64,000 nucleotides of DNA, from contig OZ245886.1 in NCBI GenBank assembly GCA_965229525.1, positions 2,418,001 to 2,482,000 on the forward strand, given 5' to 3'. A model generated the notes under the pieces. It did no database searches. It was not told where the DNA came from and saw nothing but the letters and a program-made list of their open reading frames with translations. Position 1 is the first letter of the stretch; each line of letters begins with the position of its first letter. Both the position numbers and the translations under genes were made by a program. Source of the DNA: HXMU1420-13 sp965229525 (GTDB lineage: Bacteria; Bacteroidota; Rhodothermia; Balneolales; Balneolaceae). Positions 1-8,958 of the stretch are shown one piece after another.

Positions 1-205
1 TGGCTTTGGTGAAGTTGTAGCTGTAAATCCCCTTCGTGCTGGTGCCGCAGATGTCTCGTTCACCGCAAATCACGTTGATATGGCGATAGATGCCCTCGGA
101 ATGAGTGGAACGGATGGTCACACGGTGAATGAATTGGGTTATGTCAACCAATTTCCACGGCAGGCTAAACGCGCTGCAATTCTATTATATCGTTTAAATC
201 AGTAA
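1..205 (+). CDS. M20-family metallopeptidase, C-terminal fragment (cut by left edge)
   Basis: An open frame runs in from the left edge (codons start at base 2) and ends with TAA at 203-205, giving 67 residues. The visible tail GTDGHTVNELGYVNQFP followed by KRAAILLYRL resembles the C-terminus of M20/M25/M40 zinc exopeptidases of the glutamate carboxypeptidase type, where a late DHT/GHT segment lies near the active site. Catalytic metal ligands lie upstream of the window, so activity cannot be judged. The next gene starts 2 bases after this stop, so the two are probably co-transcribed. Family assignment rests on a short tail only. Confidence 0.6.
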   Translation, partial: GFGEVVAVNPLRAGAADVSFTANHVDMAIDALGMSGTDGHTVNELGYVNQFPRQAKRAAILLYRLNQ

Positions 206-207
206 GA

Positions 208-645
208 ATGGATCAGGAAAAACTCGACCAAATTCTGGCACTCGTGGTCGAGTTTGCCCAATCCAGAGATGATATACTCGCGGTAGGTTTATGTGGTTCA
301 TGGGCAAGGGGAGATGCTGGCCCGGAATCTGATATTGATCTGAGTATCATTGTTGAGGATAAGATGAAGTTCAAATCAACGGGATGGGTTGAAGAATTTC
401 CTTTTTTTAAAATTCAGGATTCTTTGAAATCATTCAGAGACGAGATTTATGGGGTAACATGGTCACGGCATGCATTTCTGGAATCGGGAATAGAAATAGA
501 ATTTGGCTTCGCTGGTACTTCGTGGACTGATATCGAAAATCTCGATGAAGGAACCAAAAAAGTAGTTACAGATGGGTATAAAATCATATACGATCCCAAA
601 CAAATTTTGGTAAAGCTAGTCGAGAATGTAAACTCTATTCTATAA
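208..645 (+). CDS. Minimal nucleotidyltransferase (MNT-like)
   Basis: 145 residues. The core signature of DNA polymerase beta-like nucleotidyltransferases is clear: GSWARG at residues 30-35 followed by SDIDLS with metal-binding Asp42 and Asp44. The third carboxylate is probably in the IEIEF segment near residue 97. The protein is larger than a bare MNT antitoxin (about 100 aa) and smaller than aminoglycoside adenylyltransferases with a helical substrate domain, so the substrate is unknown. No HEPN partner is adjacent, which argues against a HEPN-MNT toxin pair. The start follows the previous stop by 2 bases. The end overlaps the convergent HAD gene by 11 bases. Confidence 0.7.
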   Translation: MDQEKLDQILALVVEFAQSRDDILAVGLCGSWARGDAGPESDIDLSIIVEDKMKFKSTGWVEEFPFFKIQDSLKSFRDEIYGVTWSRHAFLESGIEIEFGFAGTSWTDIENLDEGTKKVVTDGYKIIYDPKQILVKLVENVNSIL

Positions 646-1483
646 CCGACTTACAAATAAAATCTGGAATAATCCCTTTCGATTGAATCAAAAGCTGGGC
701 GTTTTCTTCTCTGGTATTTCCCGATAAGACAAGCATCGTTTGAACGCCGAATTTATTACCACCTAAGATGTCGGTATCCAGAGTATCACCAACCATCAAA
801 ATGTCTTTTTTATCAATGGAGCCAAGTTCACCGTTTAGGCGTTCGTAGGCATACATAAACATTTGAGAATCCGGCTTGCCGAAATGAATGAACTTCCTAT
901 TCAACATGGATTCAACCAATTTGGCAATTCCGCCAGTTGCCACTGCAACGTCGTTACTGGAAACAGGATAAAACTTATCCGAATTAGCGAGGATTACCGG
1001 CATCGTTTTTTTGCGAAGAATATTCACTGTTTTGTTGATATCTGTATTCCAATCAAAGCCCTCATCATCCAAAAAAACAAAAGCCGAAATCTCGTCCAGG
1101 TTGTTTAAGTCAACATCGCTTACTGCGATGTGTTGCAAACCTGATTGAAGGATGTATTCTGCAGAATTTTCTGTACCTAAATAGGCAATTTTGCCAGTCG
1201 TAATTTTCTGTTTCAGAAAATGCTTTGCCATCATACCACTTGTGATGATCTCATTTAACTCCAAATTGGGTAAACCGAGTTTTGCCAGGCTCTCTTTTTG
1301 TTGTTGTCGGCTTCGAGAAGCATCGTTTGTAAGTAACCGAAATATTTTACCCTCCGACTTGATCCAATCAATGGTTTTTTGGACTCCTTGAATAAGCCCC
1401 TTATGGTTTTTAACCACACCATAGGAATCCAGCATGATGACTTTGAAATCTTTTGCTATATCGAAAAATGAAGGATAAGACAT
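635..1483 (-). CDS. HAD-superfamily class IIA hydrolase (TIGR01459-like)
   Basis: 282 residues, last gene of a three-gene minus-strand operon, 1 base after the kinase-like gene. HAD motif I is LDSYGVV, with the nucleophile at Asp19. The usual second Asp two residues on is Tyr21, a variant known from NagD-like class IIA members of the TIGR01459 kind. Motif II is LLTND (Thr52, Asn53), the motif III Lys is in FGKPDS (Lys203), and motif IV is VGDTLDTD (Asp233, Asp238). It is expected to be a cytosolic phosphatase of a small phosphorylated metabolite. The kinase and ligase next door suggest the substrate is made in the same pathway. The substrate itself cannot be read from sequence. Confidence 0.8.
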   Translation of the reverse strand: MSYPSFFDIAKDFKVIMLDSYGVVKNHKGLIQGVQKTIDWIKSEGKIFRLLTNDASRSRQQQKESLAKLGLPNLELNEIITSGMMAKHFLKQKITTGKIAYLGTENSAEYILQSGLQHIAVSDVDLNNLDEISAFVFLDDEGFDWNTDINKTVNILRKKTMPVILANSDKFYPVSSNDVAVATGGIAKLVESMLNRKFIHFGKPDSQMFMYAYERLNGELGSIDKKDILMVGDTLDTDILGGNKFGVQTMLVLSGNTREENAQLLIQSKGIIPDFICKSVIE

Positions 1484-1484
1484 A

Positions 1485-2528
1485 TCAGAGGTTCAGAGCT
1501 TTAAGAATTATGTTTGGATTGAATTTCTTGTCGATGGATGGTAAATGGATTTCAAAAGTCTCTTTCTGAAGCTTCGTTGCAAAAATTTCATGAAAGAAAT
1601 AACTACCATATTTAACAACATAGGTAAGCAGAAAAAAACGATAACATTCTTTAAGTAAAAGGACTTCCTTTTCACTCAGAGGATTTCTTTTGTGGTAAGA
1701 TTTTAGATACAAAAGAAATCGCTCATGCATTAGCACATCGATGTTGTAAGTGAACACGGTTCTGTCTCCAGCTTCAGAAACAACACGGCTAAAGAAATAG
1801 AAATCCATCATTCTAGAACTCATTCTAAACCAATCATAATCCCATCGAGAGAAAAGTTGAAGGTCGTCGGTAACAGAAAAGTTGCCAATATTCCAGTCCA
1901 CAAAAACAGGAATTGCCTGTAAGGAATCGGCATCTAATTCAGCATAATTTTTTCTGAATATTTCGCATTGTTTATGAATCAAATCGAGTTGACCTCGATA
2001 CTGAAACTTACCTTCCTCAGATTCTATTACCTTCTCAAGCCCTTCTATATCAACCAGCATTGATTTTGAAGACTCAGGCAAACTGTTTTTAATAGTAAAG
2101 CAGGCCTCATGAAAACGAGCAGTCTCAGATCCTAATCGAGAAATTTGGTGGTGATTAAGCTTACGTGGGAGTTTATTCAGAATTTTTACCGGTCGGTAAA
2201 AGACCACCCATGCATCGATTAATTCAGTTTTATGCCGATGCACAAACAATTCTGATCCTTTAAAAAGCGAGCGAGCCAAAAAATTCTCGAATGGCTCCGG
2301 TAGATTGTTGGCCATTGCATTTATGATGGCATGATCTTCAACAAAATGTTCGAATTTTCCGAAATAAGATAATTTTGCTACAACAAAATTTCGGTCTTTT
2401 AACGTTATTCGATACACATGATTTGTTGAAACCTTTGCGCTGATATCTTCAATTCTGACAATAGGACGTGACGAATCATACGCCATCCAGGCTTTGCTAA
2501 CTATGTCGTTAAAATCTATGAAAGTCAT
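1485..2528 (-). CDS. APH/choline-kinase-like phosphotransferase
   Basis: 347 residues, middle gene of the ligase-kinase-HAD operon (9 bases after the ligase, 1 base before the HAD gene). The fold signature of aminoglycoside/choline phosphotransferases is present: an N-lobe VVAKLSYFG with Lys52, a Brenner-type loop VFVDWNIGNF giving Asp211 and Asn216, and a metal-binding WDYDW segment at 229-233. The His that normally precedes the catalytic Asp by two residues (HxD) is Phe here. With Asp, Asn and the second Asp kept, it is probably still a small-molecule kinase. Resistance is unlikely given the context, and metabolite phosphorylation fits better. Confidence 0.65.
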   Translation of the reverse strand: MTFIDFNDIVSKAWMAYDSSRPIVRIEDISAKVSTNHVYRITLKDRNFVVAKLSYFGKFEHFVEDHAIINAMANNLPEPFENFLARSLFKGSELFVHRHKTELIDAWVVFYRPVKILNKLPRKLNHHQISRLGSETARFHEACFTIKNSLPESSKSMLVDIEGLEKVIESEEGKFQYRGQLDLIHKQCEIFRKNYAELDADSLQAIPVFVDWNIGNFSVTDDLQLFSRWDYDWFRMSSRMMDFYFFSRVVSEAGDRTVFTYNIDVLMHERFLLYLKSYHKRNPLSEKEVLLLKECYRFFLLTYVVKYGSYFFHEIFATKLQKETFEIHLPSIDKKFNPNIILKALNL

Positions 2529-2537
2529 TTAACAGTA

Positions 2538-3890
2538 TTAAACAAGTTCAAAATAACGCTTCATTTCCCATTCTTTATCAGAATCCTGGAATTGCCGCCA
2601 TTCCCATTCTCGGGTTCGGATAAAATGATCAACAAATTCTTCACCAAAAAGCTCTTTTGGAATTTCTGAGTTTTTCATTTTCTGGGTTGCAGCATTTAAA
2701 TTTTCTGGAAAGAACACAGCACCTTTATTTTCATATTGATTGCCGGCAGTAGCCTCTACATCAAGTGAAAGTTTATGTTTAATACCATATAAACCGGAAG
2801 CTAGCGCAGCAGCCATACTTAAATATGGATTTGCATCTGCACCGGGCACACGATGCTCTACGCGCATGGAATCACTAAGCTGATTAATCACTCTAAGTGC
2901 TGTTGTTCTATTTTCAATTCCCCAACTAACACTTGTGGGTGACCAAGATCCTTCCACATATCGTTTGTAACTATTAGTAGTAGGTGCAAACATTGGTAAA
3001 ATGTAGGGTAAACAGGCAAGTTGTCCGGCAAGATAGTGTTCTAATGTTTTGCTGATGTTGGTCGGGGCAGTTCTATCATACAAGATATTATTTCCATCAT
3101 CATCCCATAAACTTTGATGTATATGTCCGCTGCATCCGGGTAAATCGGGATTCCATTTGGCCATGAAGCTTGCCATCATTTCGTGCCGACTTGCGATTTC
3201 TTTAACAGCAGTTTTGAATATTGCAGCTCGATCCGCAGAAACTAAAATATCATCATAAGTTATAGCAGCTTCATACACGCCATCACCGGTTTCGGTGTGA
3301 ATTCCTTCCAATGGTATCCCAAATGCGAAAAGATCATCAAAAAGTTGGTTTATATAATCCGAGAATTGAGAGGCTCGAAGTACCGAGTATCCAAACATAC
3401 CGGGAGAAATTGGAGAAGGATTTTGATAGTTCTTTTCCTTGAACGAGATTGGAGATTCGGCAAAATTATACCATTCAAATTCTGCAGAAAACATAGGATA
3501 AAACCCCATTTCTAAAGCTTGAGACCGTACTCTTTTTAATAGTGTTCTTGGGCAAACACCTCGTAATTCGTCCGAGTTTTCAAAGTCGCCAATAAAGAAG
3601 GGCTTACTATTTTCCCATGGAATCTTTCTGTAGGAATCAGGATCGATAGAAGCAAAAGAGTCGGGGTAGCCGGTATGCCAACCCGAAACTTTAGAGTTGT
3701 CATAACATTGATCATTGATATCCCAGCCAAATATTACGTTACAAAAACCAATGTCGTTCTGAATGGCCTTCAGAAATTTTTTTGTGCTGATAATTTTCCC
3801 CCGAAGAACCCCATCAATATCCGTTACCCCGAATTTTATATTCTTGACGTCCAACTCTTGTATGAGTTCAATTACATCCTGCCTGTCCAT
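2538..3890 (-). CDS. Glutamine synthetase family protein (gamma-glutamyl ligase, PuuA-like)
   Basis: 450 residues, first gene of the operon. Glutamine synthetase landmarks occur in order: a beta-grasp N-domain, SAEFEWYNF (first metal Glu pair), HTETGDGVYEAA (second Glu region), GCSGHIHQSLW (ATP/metal His), NSYKRYVEGSWSP and the ENRTTALRV Arg loop, and EHRVPGADANPYLSMAAAL near the C-terminus. Length and motifs match the GlnA-like/PuuA group that ligates glutamate to amines more than housekeeping GlnA, which usually carries a different N-domain and an adenylylation loop. It likely makes a gamma-glutamyl conjugate or acts on an analogue. The amine is unknown. Linkage to a kinase and a phosphatase is the main clue. 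Confidence 0.85.
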   Translation of the reverse strand: MDRQDVIELIQELDVKNIKFGVTDIDGVLRGKIISTKKFLKAIQNDIGFCNVIFGWDINDQCYDNSKVSGWHTGYPDSFASIDPDSYRKIPWENSKPFFIGDFENSDELRGVCPRTLLKRVRSQALEMGFYPMFSAEFEWYNFAESPISFKEKNYQNPSPISPGMFGYSVLRASQFSDYINQLFDDLFAFGIPLEGIHTETGDGVYEAAITYDDILVSADRAAIFKTAVKEIASRHEMMASFMAKWNPDLPGCSGHIHQSLWDDDGNNILYDRTAPTNISKTLEHYLAGQLACLPYILPMFAPTTNSYKRYVEGSWSPTSVSWGIENRTTALRVINQLSDSMRVEHRVPGADANPYLSMAAALASGLYGIKHKLSLDVEATAGNQYENKGAVFFPENLNAATQKMKNSEIPKELFGEEFVDHFIRTREWEWRQFQDSDKEWEMKRYFELV

Positions 3891-3952
3891 GAATTACTTT
3901 TCTTGCGAATATAGAAAAGTGATATGGGAAGTTCGTCATAATAAAGTGAATC

Positions 3953-4270
3953 TTAAGGAATATTAGGTCTAACCCAACCTAATGCTATCGCCCGATTAAG
4001 ATCAGATTCCATAATCTGTGCCTGATAAACTATTCCTGTTGGACAAATACATGCTAAACAAACAGGAAAATTCACTTCTTTTTGATCAAAAACTTCAATG
4101 TTATTTGAAGTGAGCTGTTCAATCGCATTTTCAAGTGAAGAATAGGTAGGTGGGATACATTGTTGATCACCTGAGGCAACTTCTATCCAGAGAAGATTTT
4201 TAAACTCATCGTAGTTACAAACAGGAGAAGAGATAAAAAAAAGGAACAAAAAAAAGAAAAGTGACTTCAT
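3953..4270 (-). CDS. Small secreted cysteine-containing protein, unknown function
   Basis: 105 residues. It begins with a strongly hydrophobic stretch (MKSLFFFLFLFFISSP), a likely Sec signal peptide. The Cys at residue 18 is not preceded by a good lipobox, so cleavage by signal peptidase I is more likely than lipidation. The mature part carries a Cys-x-x-Cys-x-Cys cluster (VCLACICPTG) and one further upstream Cys, which could bind metal or form disulfides in the envelope. A weakly conserved tail RAIALGW follows. No family is recognised. It stands alone, upstream of the glutamine synthetase-like operon on the same strand. Confidence 0.6.
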   Translation of the reverse strand: MKSLFFFLFLFFISSPVCNYDEFKNLLWIEVASGDQQCIPPTYSSLENAIEQLTSNNIEVFDQKEVNFPVCLACICPTGIVYQAQIMESDLNRAIALGWVRPNIP

Positions 4271-4397
4271 ATCTCAATAAAATTGATTTCAGGTCAACGA
4301 AGGTAGAGTTATCAACGTATAGTTTTCTTTTATCTTGTAGCAATTTTGCAGATAAATGCTCTTATTACTATTGCGAATCCAAACTATGAGATGTTTT

Positions 4398-5918
4398 ATG
4401 TTTGAAAATGAATTATCGCACGAGAAAGTAAAGCAAATTCATCAACCCAGGGAAAAAACAAAGCGATCACAAGTAGCCCGTCAGGCAAAAGGATTGTCAA
4501 CTACTTTGGCTGAATATGTTCCGTCAGAGGGGATGCCCTGGAATCGAAAGCGAGTGTATCATGTACTGAAAAGACTTCAATTTGGCGCTAATCATGCAGA
4601 TGTTGATGCATTACTCGCACAAAATCCTACAGAATTTATCGATCAAATAATTGATAATGCTATCGCAGCTCCTATGCCGGATGCACCTTCATGGATAAAT
4701 ATTGTACCACCATGGGGGCAAGGTGATGAGGCAATTCTTCAATACTTCAATGACAATTATTTTAGATACATAGGGTATCAGCAAGACTGGATTGATCTGA
4801 TGAAAGTGCATCCTTTTCGTGAAAAAATGGTGCTTTTCTGGCATAATCATTTTGTAACGGAAATTGGTAAGTATGAGCATGCGCCACTCGCGTATCGTTA
4901 TGTAACTTGTTTGCGCTCGAATGCACTTGGTAATTTCAAATCCTTCACCCACGATATTGGCCTGGAGGATGCCATGCTTTTCTATTTAGATGGGGTAGAA
5001 AATCATGCGGGTAATCCTAACGAAAATTATGCTCGTGAACTTTTAGAGCTTTTCACGATGGGCATTGGAAACTATACTGAGGATGATATTCGAGAAATCG
5101 CAAAAGCTCTAACCGGTCATTGGTTTGATTGGGAAAATTTGAGAGCTGTTTATGAGCGGCAACTATATGATCGTGGAGAAAAAACCTTTTTTGGTCGAAC
5201 CGGAAATTTCAATTATGAAAATACCATCGACATAATTTTTGAAGAACGAGAGCATGAAATAGCACAATACCTGTGTACAAAACTGTATAAATTTTTTGTG
5301 CATGATGTACCAAATCAATCCATCATTGATCAAATGGCACAGACTTTTATTGCGAATAATTTTGAAATCGTACCTGTACTTCGTCAGCTACTAAAAAGTG
5401 AGCATTTCTTTGATACCGAGATATTGGGATCGAAGATTAAGAGTCCGATTGATTACTTATTGGGAATGCAAAAAGAAACCGGTACAGAGGTTGTCGGTAA
5501 TATCAAAGAGTGGCAATCATGGTGGTTGTATCAACTTGGGCAGTTTTTATTGAGCCCGGTTAATGTTGCTGGTTGGCCCGGATATCGTGCCTGGATTTCT
5601 ACAACCACGTTACCAGAACGTTGGGATATGACACTTGCTAATCTCTGGTATGTGGATGACGATTATTCTGTGGATGTGAGGGCAATAGCCAATGCTATGA
5701 GCAACCCGAACGATCCCCATCAATTAGCGGCAGATTTAGCAGAGTATCTGATTAGCGTTGACATACCACAACAAGATCAGGATGAATTGGTTTCTGTTTT
5801 ACTTGCCGGAATGCCCGATTACGAATGGCATATGAACTTAGAAGATGATGCAATTATTTGGCGGCTGAAAAGCTTTCTTGCCCATCTCAGACAACTTCCA
5901 GAATACCAATTAATGTAA
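4398..5918 (+). CDS. DUF1800 family protein
   Basis: 506 residues from ATG 4398. In-frame ATGs at 4356 and 4386 would add up to 14 residues, and none has a clear ribosome binding site. DUF1800 hallmarks are LKRLQFGA near the N-terminus, FWHNHF, then NPNENYARELLELFTMG followed by DIREIAKALTGHW, and late SPVNVAGWPG. Members are nearly always encoded beside a DUF1501 protein, as here (stop 5918, next start 5933). The biochemical role is not established. Suggested roles involve export or processing of the partner at the cell envelope. No signal peptide is evident. Confidence 0.88.
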   Translation: MFENELSHEKVKQIHQPREKTKRSQVARQAKGLSTTLAEYVPSEGMPWNRKRVYHVLKRLQFGANHADVDALLAQNPTEFIDQIIDNAIAAPMPDAPSWINIVPPWGQGDEAILQYFNDNYFRYIGYQQDWIDLMKVHPFREKMVLFWHNHFVTEIGKYEHAPLAYRYVTCLRSNALGNFKSFTHDIGLEDAMLFYLDGVENHAGNPNENYARELLELFTMGIGNYTEDDIREIAKALTGHWFDWENLRAVYERQLYDRGEKTFFGRTGNFNYENTIDIIFEEREHEIAQYLCTKLYKFFVHDVPNQSIIDQMAQTFIANNFEIVPVLRQLLKSEHFFDTEILGSKIKSPIDYLLGMQKETGTEVVGNIKEWQSWWLYQLGQFLLSPVNVAGWPGYRAWISTTTLPERWDMTLANLWYVDDDYSVDVRAIANAMSNPNDPHQLAADLAEYLISVDIPQQDQDELVSVLLAGMPDYEWHMNLEDDAIIWRLKSFLAHLRQLPEYQLM

Positions 5919-5932
5919 GTAGGAGCAGTATC

Positions 5933-7543
5933 ATGAAAAGTATAAAAGGAAGCCGATTAGCAGATGGGCATCATCATCACGAGCATCATGATTCATGTAG
6001 CCGTCGTGACTTTATAAAGCGATTAGGATTATTCAGTGCTGGTAGTGCAATAGCGCTAGGTACTACTCCCGTGCAGGCATTACAAAGTTCCTCTTTATTT
6101 AAAAAACTCGCTGGTCTAGAAACAAATCGGGTATTAGTACTCATCCAGCTGGATGGTGGTAATGATGGATTAAACACAATCGTACCGTTCGAGAACGATT
6201 TATACTATAACTACCGTGGCGATATTTCAATATCGAAGCAACAAGCAATTTCACTATCTGATACAATGGGAATGCATCCGGGAATGCATTCTCTGGTTCC
6301 ATTATGGGAAGAAGGTAAGATGAGTGTAATTCAGAGTGTTGGTTATGAAAATGGAGACTTATCACACTTTCGTTCAACAGATATTTGGTTAACTGGAAGT
6401 GATCATGATGAGTATCTGGCCACAGGTTGGGTTGGAAGACACCTTGACTTACAGAATCCAAATTTCATATCTGAACCGCCAACAAGTCCACTTGCTGTTC
6501 AAATCGGAGGAGCTTCGTCCCTTTTATTCAAAGGAGATGAGCTTGACATGGGAATGACTTTAAATAATGTGGACCGCCTTGAATATCTAGTAGAAAACGG
6601 AACCATACATTCGCTTGACGGACTTCCCGATACTATTTATGGCGATGAAATGCGTTTTATGAGGATTCAGGCAAATAACTCATTCCGTTACGCTGAGGCG
6701 ATAAAGAGTAGTTACGAGGCAAGTTTGAATCGGGTAGAATATAGTACCGAACAATTAGGTCGAAGTCTTTCTATCGTTTCAAGACTCATAAAAGGTGATC
6801 TGGGAACTAAAATTTTCCTGGTAAGTCTTGGCGGTTTCGATACACATGCTAATCAAATGAGCGATCATGCTAGTTTAATAACTGAGCTGAGTACTGCAGT
6901 TTCCGATTTTTACAATGATCTTGAAGCTGATAGCCGTTCAGAAGATGTATTGATTGCTACCTTTTCAGAATTTGGGAGAAGGGTTTTTAGTAATGGTGCA
7001 GCTGGTACAGATCATGGTACCGCGGCTCCACTATTTATCTTTGGAGATTCAGTATCGGGTGGGCTCATTGGTTCTGATCCACAATTGGAGATGGAAAATC
7101 TAGATGAGTACGACAATCTTATTCATGAATATGATTTCAGGCAGGTTTATACCACACTTTTATGTGATTGGTTTGGAATTACGGATGCGGATGCAAGTGC
7201 AGCTTTGGGCGGGGAATTTTCGAAGATTCCTTTTCTTGATTCCTCAAGTCAGGTTTCAACAGAGTCAAATCAAGGCCCGGTCTCTTTCAGGTTAAATCAA
7301 AATTATCCAAATCCATTTAACCCGAATACAACCATTTCATTTAGTCTTAATCAAAGTACATCTGTTCGATTACAAGTATTTGATATAAGTGGAAGGCTTG
7401 TAAAAACACTTATCGAACAACGAGTTTCAGCCGGTGATCATCAAATTCAGTTCAATGCCGGTGCGCTTTCAAGTGGTATGTACATTTACCGATTGGAAGC
7501 AGGAAATAAAATTGAAACGAAGACAATGACACTGATTAAGTAA
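5933..7543 (+). CDS. DUF1501 family protein with Tat leader and C-terminal sorting domain
   Basis: 536 residues from ATG 5933, chosen because AGGAG lies at 5921-5925 and the twin-arginine leader starts here; a longer frame from 5858 overlaps the DUF1800 gene. The N-terminus has a His-rich patch (HHHHEHHD, about residues 13-20), then SRRDFIKRLG and a hydrophobic stretch, a Tat signal. The middle is a sulfatase-like DUF1501 domain (IQLDGGNDGLNT, GGFDTHANQ, FSEFGRR, GTDHGTAAPLF). The last ~85 residues form a type A secretion/sorting domain starting NQNYPNPFNPNTTISFSL and ending in a GMYIYRLE segment. It is probably exported to the envelope or surface, paired with DUF1800. Confidence 0.9.
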   Translation: MKSIKGSRLADGHHHHEHHDSCSRRDFIKRLGLFSAGSAIALGTTPVQALQSSSLFKKLAGLETNRVLVLIQLDGGNDGLNTIVPFENDLYYNYRGDISISKQQAISLSDTMGMHPGMHSLVPLWEEGKMSVIQSVGYENGDLSHFRSTDIWLTGSDHDEYLATGWVGRHLDLQNPNFISEPPTSPLAVQIGGASSLLFKGDELDMGMTLNNVDRLEYLVENGTIHSLDGLPDTIYGDEMRFMRIQANNSFRYAEAIKSSYEASLNRVEYSTEQLGRSLSIVSRLIKGDLGTKIFLVSLGGFDTHANQMSDHASLITELSTAVSDFYNDLEADSRSEDVLIATFSEFGRRVFSNGAAGTDHGTAAPLFIFGDSVSGGLIGSDPQLEMENLDEYDNLIHEYDFRQVYTTLLCDWFGITDADASAALGGEFSKIPFLDSSSQVSTESNQGPVSFRLNQNYPNPFNPNTTISFSLNQSTSVRLQVFDISGRLVKTLIEQRVSAGDHQIQFNAGALSSGMYIYRLEAGNKIETKTMTLIK

Positions 7544-7994
7544 CAGAAGCACTTAGTGTACTTTCGATACGTGTCTCATTTAAAAGTGTGCGATGTATTG
7601 GGCATTTTTTAGAGATTTCCAGAAGTTTTTCATGTTGAAATTCAGTCAACTCACCCTTAATGATAATTTCTTTTTCAATGAAATCAATTTTTGCATTGGG
7701 CTGATCACACCGAGCACAATCTTCAACATGATTTTTATGGTGCCTAAGTTCAATATAGATATCTCCCAATTCCCATTTTTTGCGCTCAGCGTACATCTTC
7801 ATTGTAATAACTGTACACGATCCAAGCGACATCAGTAGGTAATCATAAGGATCTGGTCCCTGATCCAAACCTCCTTCAAGATGGGCGGGTTCATCTGAAA
7901 TTAATTCATGCTTACCTGCAGTTAAGGTTGTTTTAAATGGTTCGTTTTTTGGTAAATGAACATGAACAATTTTCTGGGTGAGTTGGTCTGCCAT
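7536..7994 (-). CDS. OsmC family peroxidase-like protein
   Basis: 152 residues. OsmC/Ohr fold features are visible: GLDQGPDPYDYLLMSLGSCT with the first reactive Cys, a long helix TMKMYAERKKW, and a second Cys in KKCPIHRTL near the C-terminus. The family reduces organic hydroperoxides with a paired thiol mechanism in the cytoplasm. The extra CARC segment near residue 93 belongs to the OsmC-like subgroup often annotated as redox proteins. The gene overlaps the end of the convergent DUF1501 gene by 8 bases. The substrate within the family is not defined by sequence. Confidence 0.85.
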   Translation of the reverse strand: MADQLTQKIVHVHLPKNEPFKTTLTAGKHELISDEPAHLEGGLDQGPDPYDYLLMSLGSCTVITMKMYAERKKWELGDIYIELRHHKNHVEDCARCDQPNAKIDFIEKEIIIKGELTEFQHEKLLEISKKCPIHRTLLNETRIESTLSASVT

Positions 7995-8139
7995 AACACT
8001 TGAGTTTTTTAGTTAAGTCTAAGAAACATAATACAATCTGAAACTGGAAAAATATTTTAGTGTTACCAAATATTAACATTCAGTCTATGATCAGTTAACA
8101 CAACACCGCGATCTTTAGAATTAAATCATCAGCAGACCT

Positions 8140-8958
8140 ATGAAAAGAACAGTTGATACCGTTGTCATATCGGATGTGCACCTGGGTACGGTGGGGTGTC
8201 ATGCAGTAGAATTGGTTCAGTATCTAAATTCAATAGATCCCAAGAGAGTTATTTTAAATGGGGATTTTATTGATATGTGGCAGTTCCGAAAATATTACTG
8301 GCCAGATTCACATATGCATGTTATTCGCACGCTTATCAATATGATGACTAATGGTGTAGATATCTACTACTTAACAGGAAACCATGATGAGACCCTACGG
8401 AAAGTTTCGAGCCTACAATTAGGGCCACTCTTTATTCGAGACAAATTAGTGCTTGAACTGAACGGTGAGAAAGTTTGGATTTTTCATGGAGATATTTTCG
8501 ATATAACTATGAAATATTCTAAATGGTTAGCTAAGTTGGGTGGCAGGGGATACGAACTACTAATTCTTTTAAACAGAGGGGTGAATAAAGTTGTTCAAAA
8601 GCTTGGATATGGAAAGATTTCATTATCAAAAAAGATAAAAGATAGCGTAAAGACAGCAGTTAATTTTGTGGATGATTTTGAGGTTACTGCAATGGAACTA
8701 GCTATCGACGAGGGCTATGATTACGTAGTTTGCGGCCATATTCATAAGCCGAAAATCCGAGGGTATGAAAACGAAAAAGGATCTGTAATTTACCTGAATT
8801 CCGGGGATTGGGTGGAGAATCTTACCGCACTTGAGTACGATGGAAATGAATGGAGCTTGTATAGATATGATGCAGATTTAATTGCAAAAGAAAGCCCTAA
8901 AATCACATCCCTTGTGAATACGAATCCAATCCATACGTCAAAAGTAATGATCGGATGA
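8140..8958 (+). CDS. Calcineurin-like phosphoesterase, UDP-2,3-diacylglucosamine diphosphatase type (LpxH-like)
   Basis: 272 residues. The metallophosphoesterase metal-binding blocks appear in order: ISDVHLG (DxH), LNGDFIDMW (GD), YLTGNHDE (GNHD), IFHGDIFD (HGD) and VVCGHIHKP (GHxH). The block layout is that of LpxH-like enzymes that cleave UDP-2,3-diacylglucosamine in lipid A synthesis, and membrane-peripheral action is expected. However, the gene is co-transcribed with a glycosyltransferase (4-base overlap at 8955-8958) and not with lipid A genes. A sugar-nucleotide or polyprenyl-phosphate substrate remains possible. Confidence 0.78.
   Translation: MKRTVDTVVISDVHLGTVGCHAVELVQYLNSIDPKRVILNGDFIDMWQFRKYYWPDSHMHVIRTLINMMTNGVDIYYLTGNHDETLRKVSSLQLGPLFIRDKLVLELNGEKVWIFHGDIFDITMKYSKWLAKLGGRGYELLILLNRGVNKVVQKLGYGKISLSKKIKDSVKTAVNFVDDFEVTAMELAIDEGYDYVVCGHIHKPKIRGYENEKGSVIYLNSGDWVENLTALEYDGNEWSLYRYDADLIAKESPKITSLVNTNPIHTSKVMIG

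Noticed and set aside
208..645. HEPN-MNT toxin-antitoxin pair
   Set aside because: No HEPN gene is adjacent on either side; neighbours are a peptidase and a convergent phosphatase.
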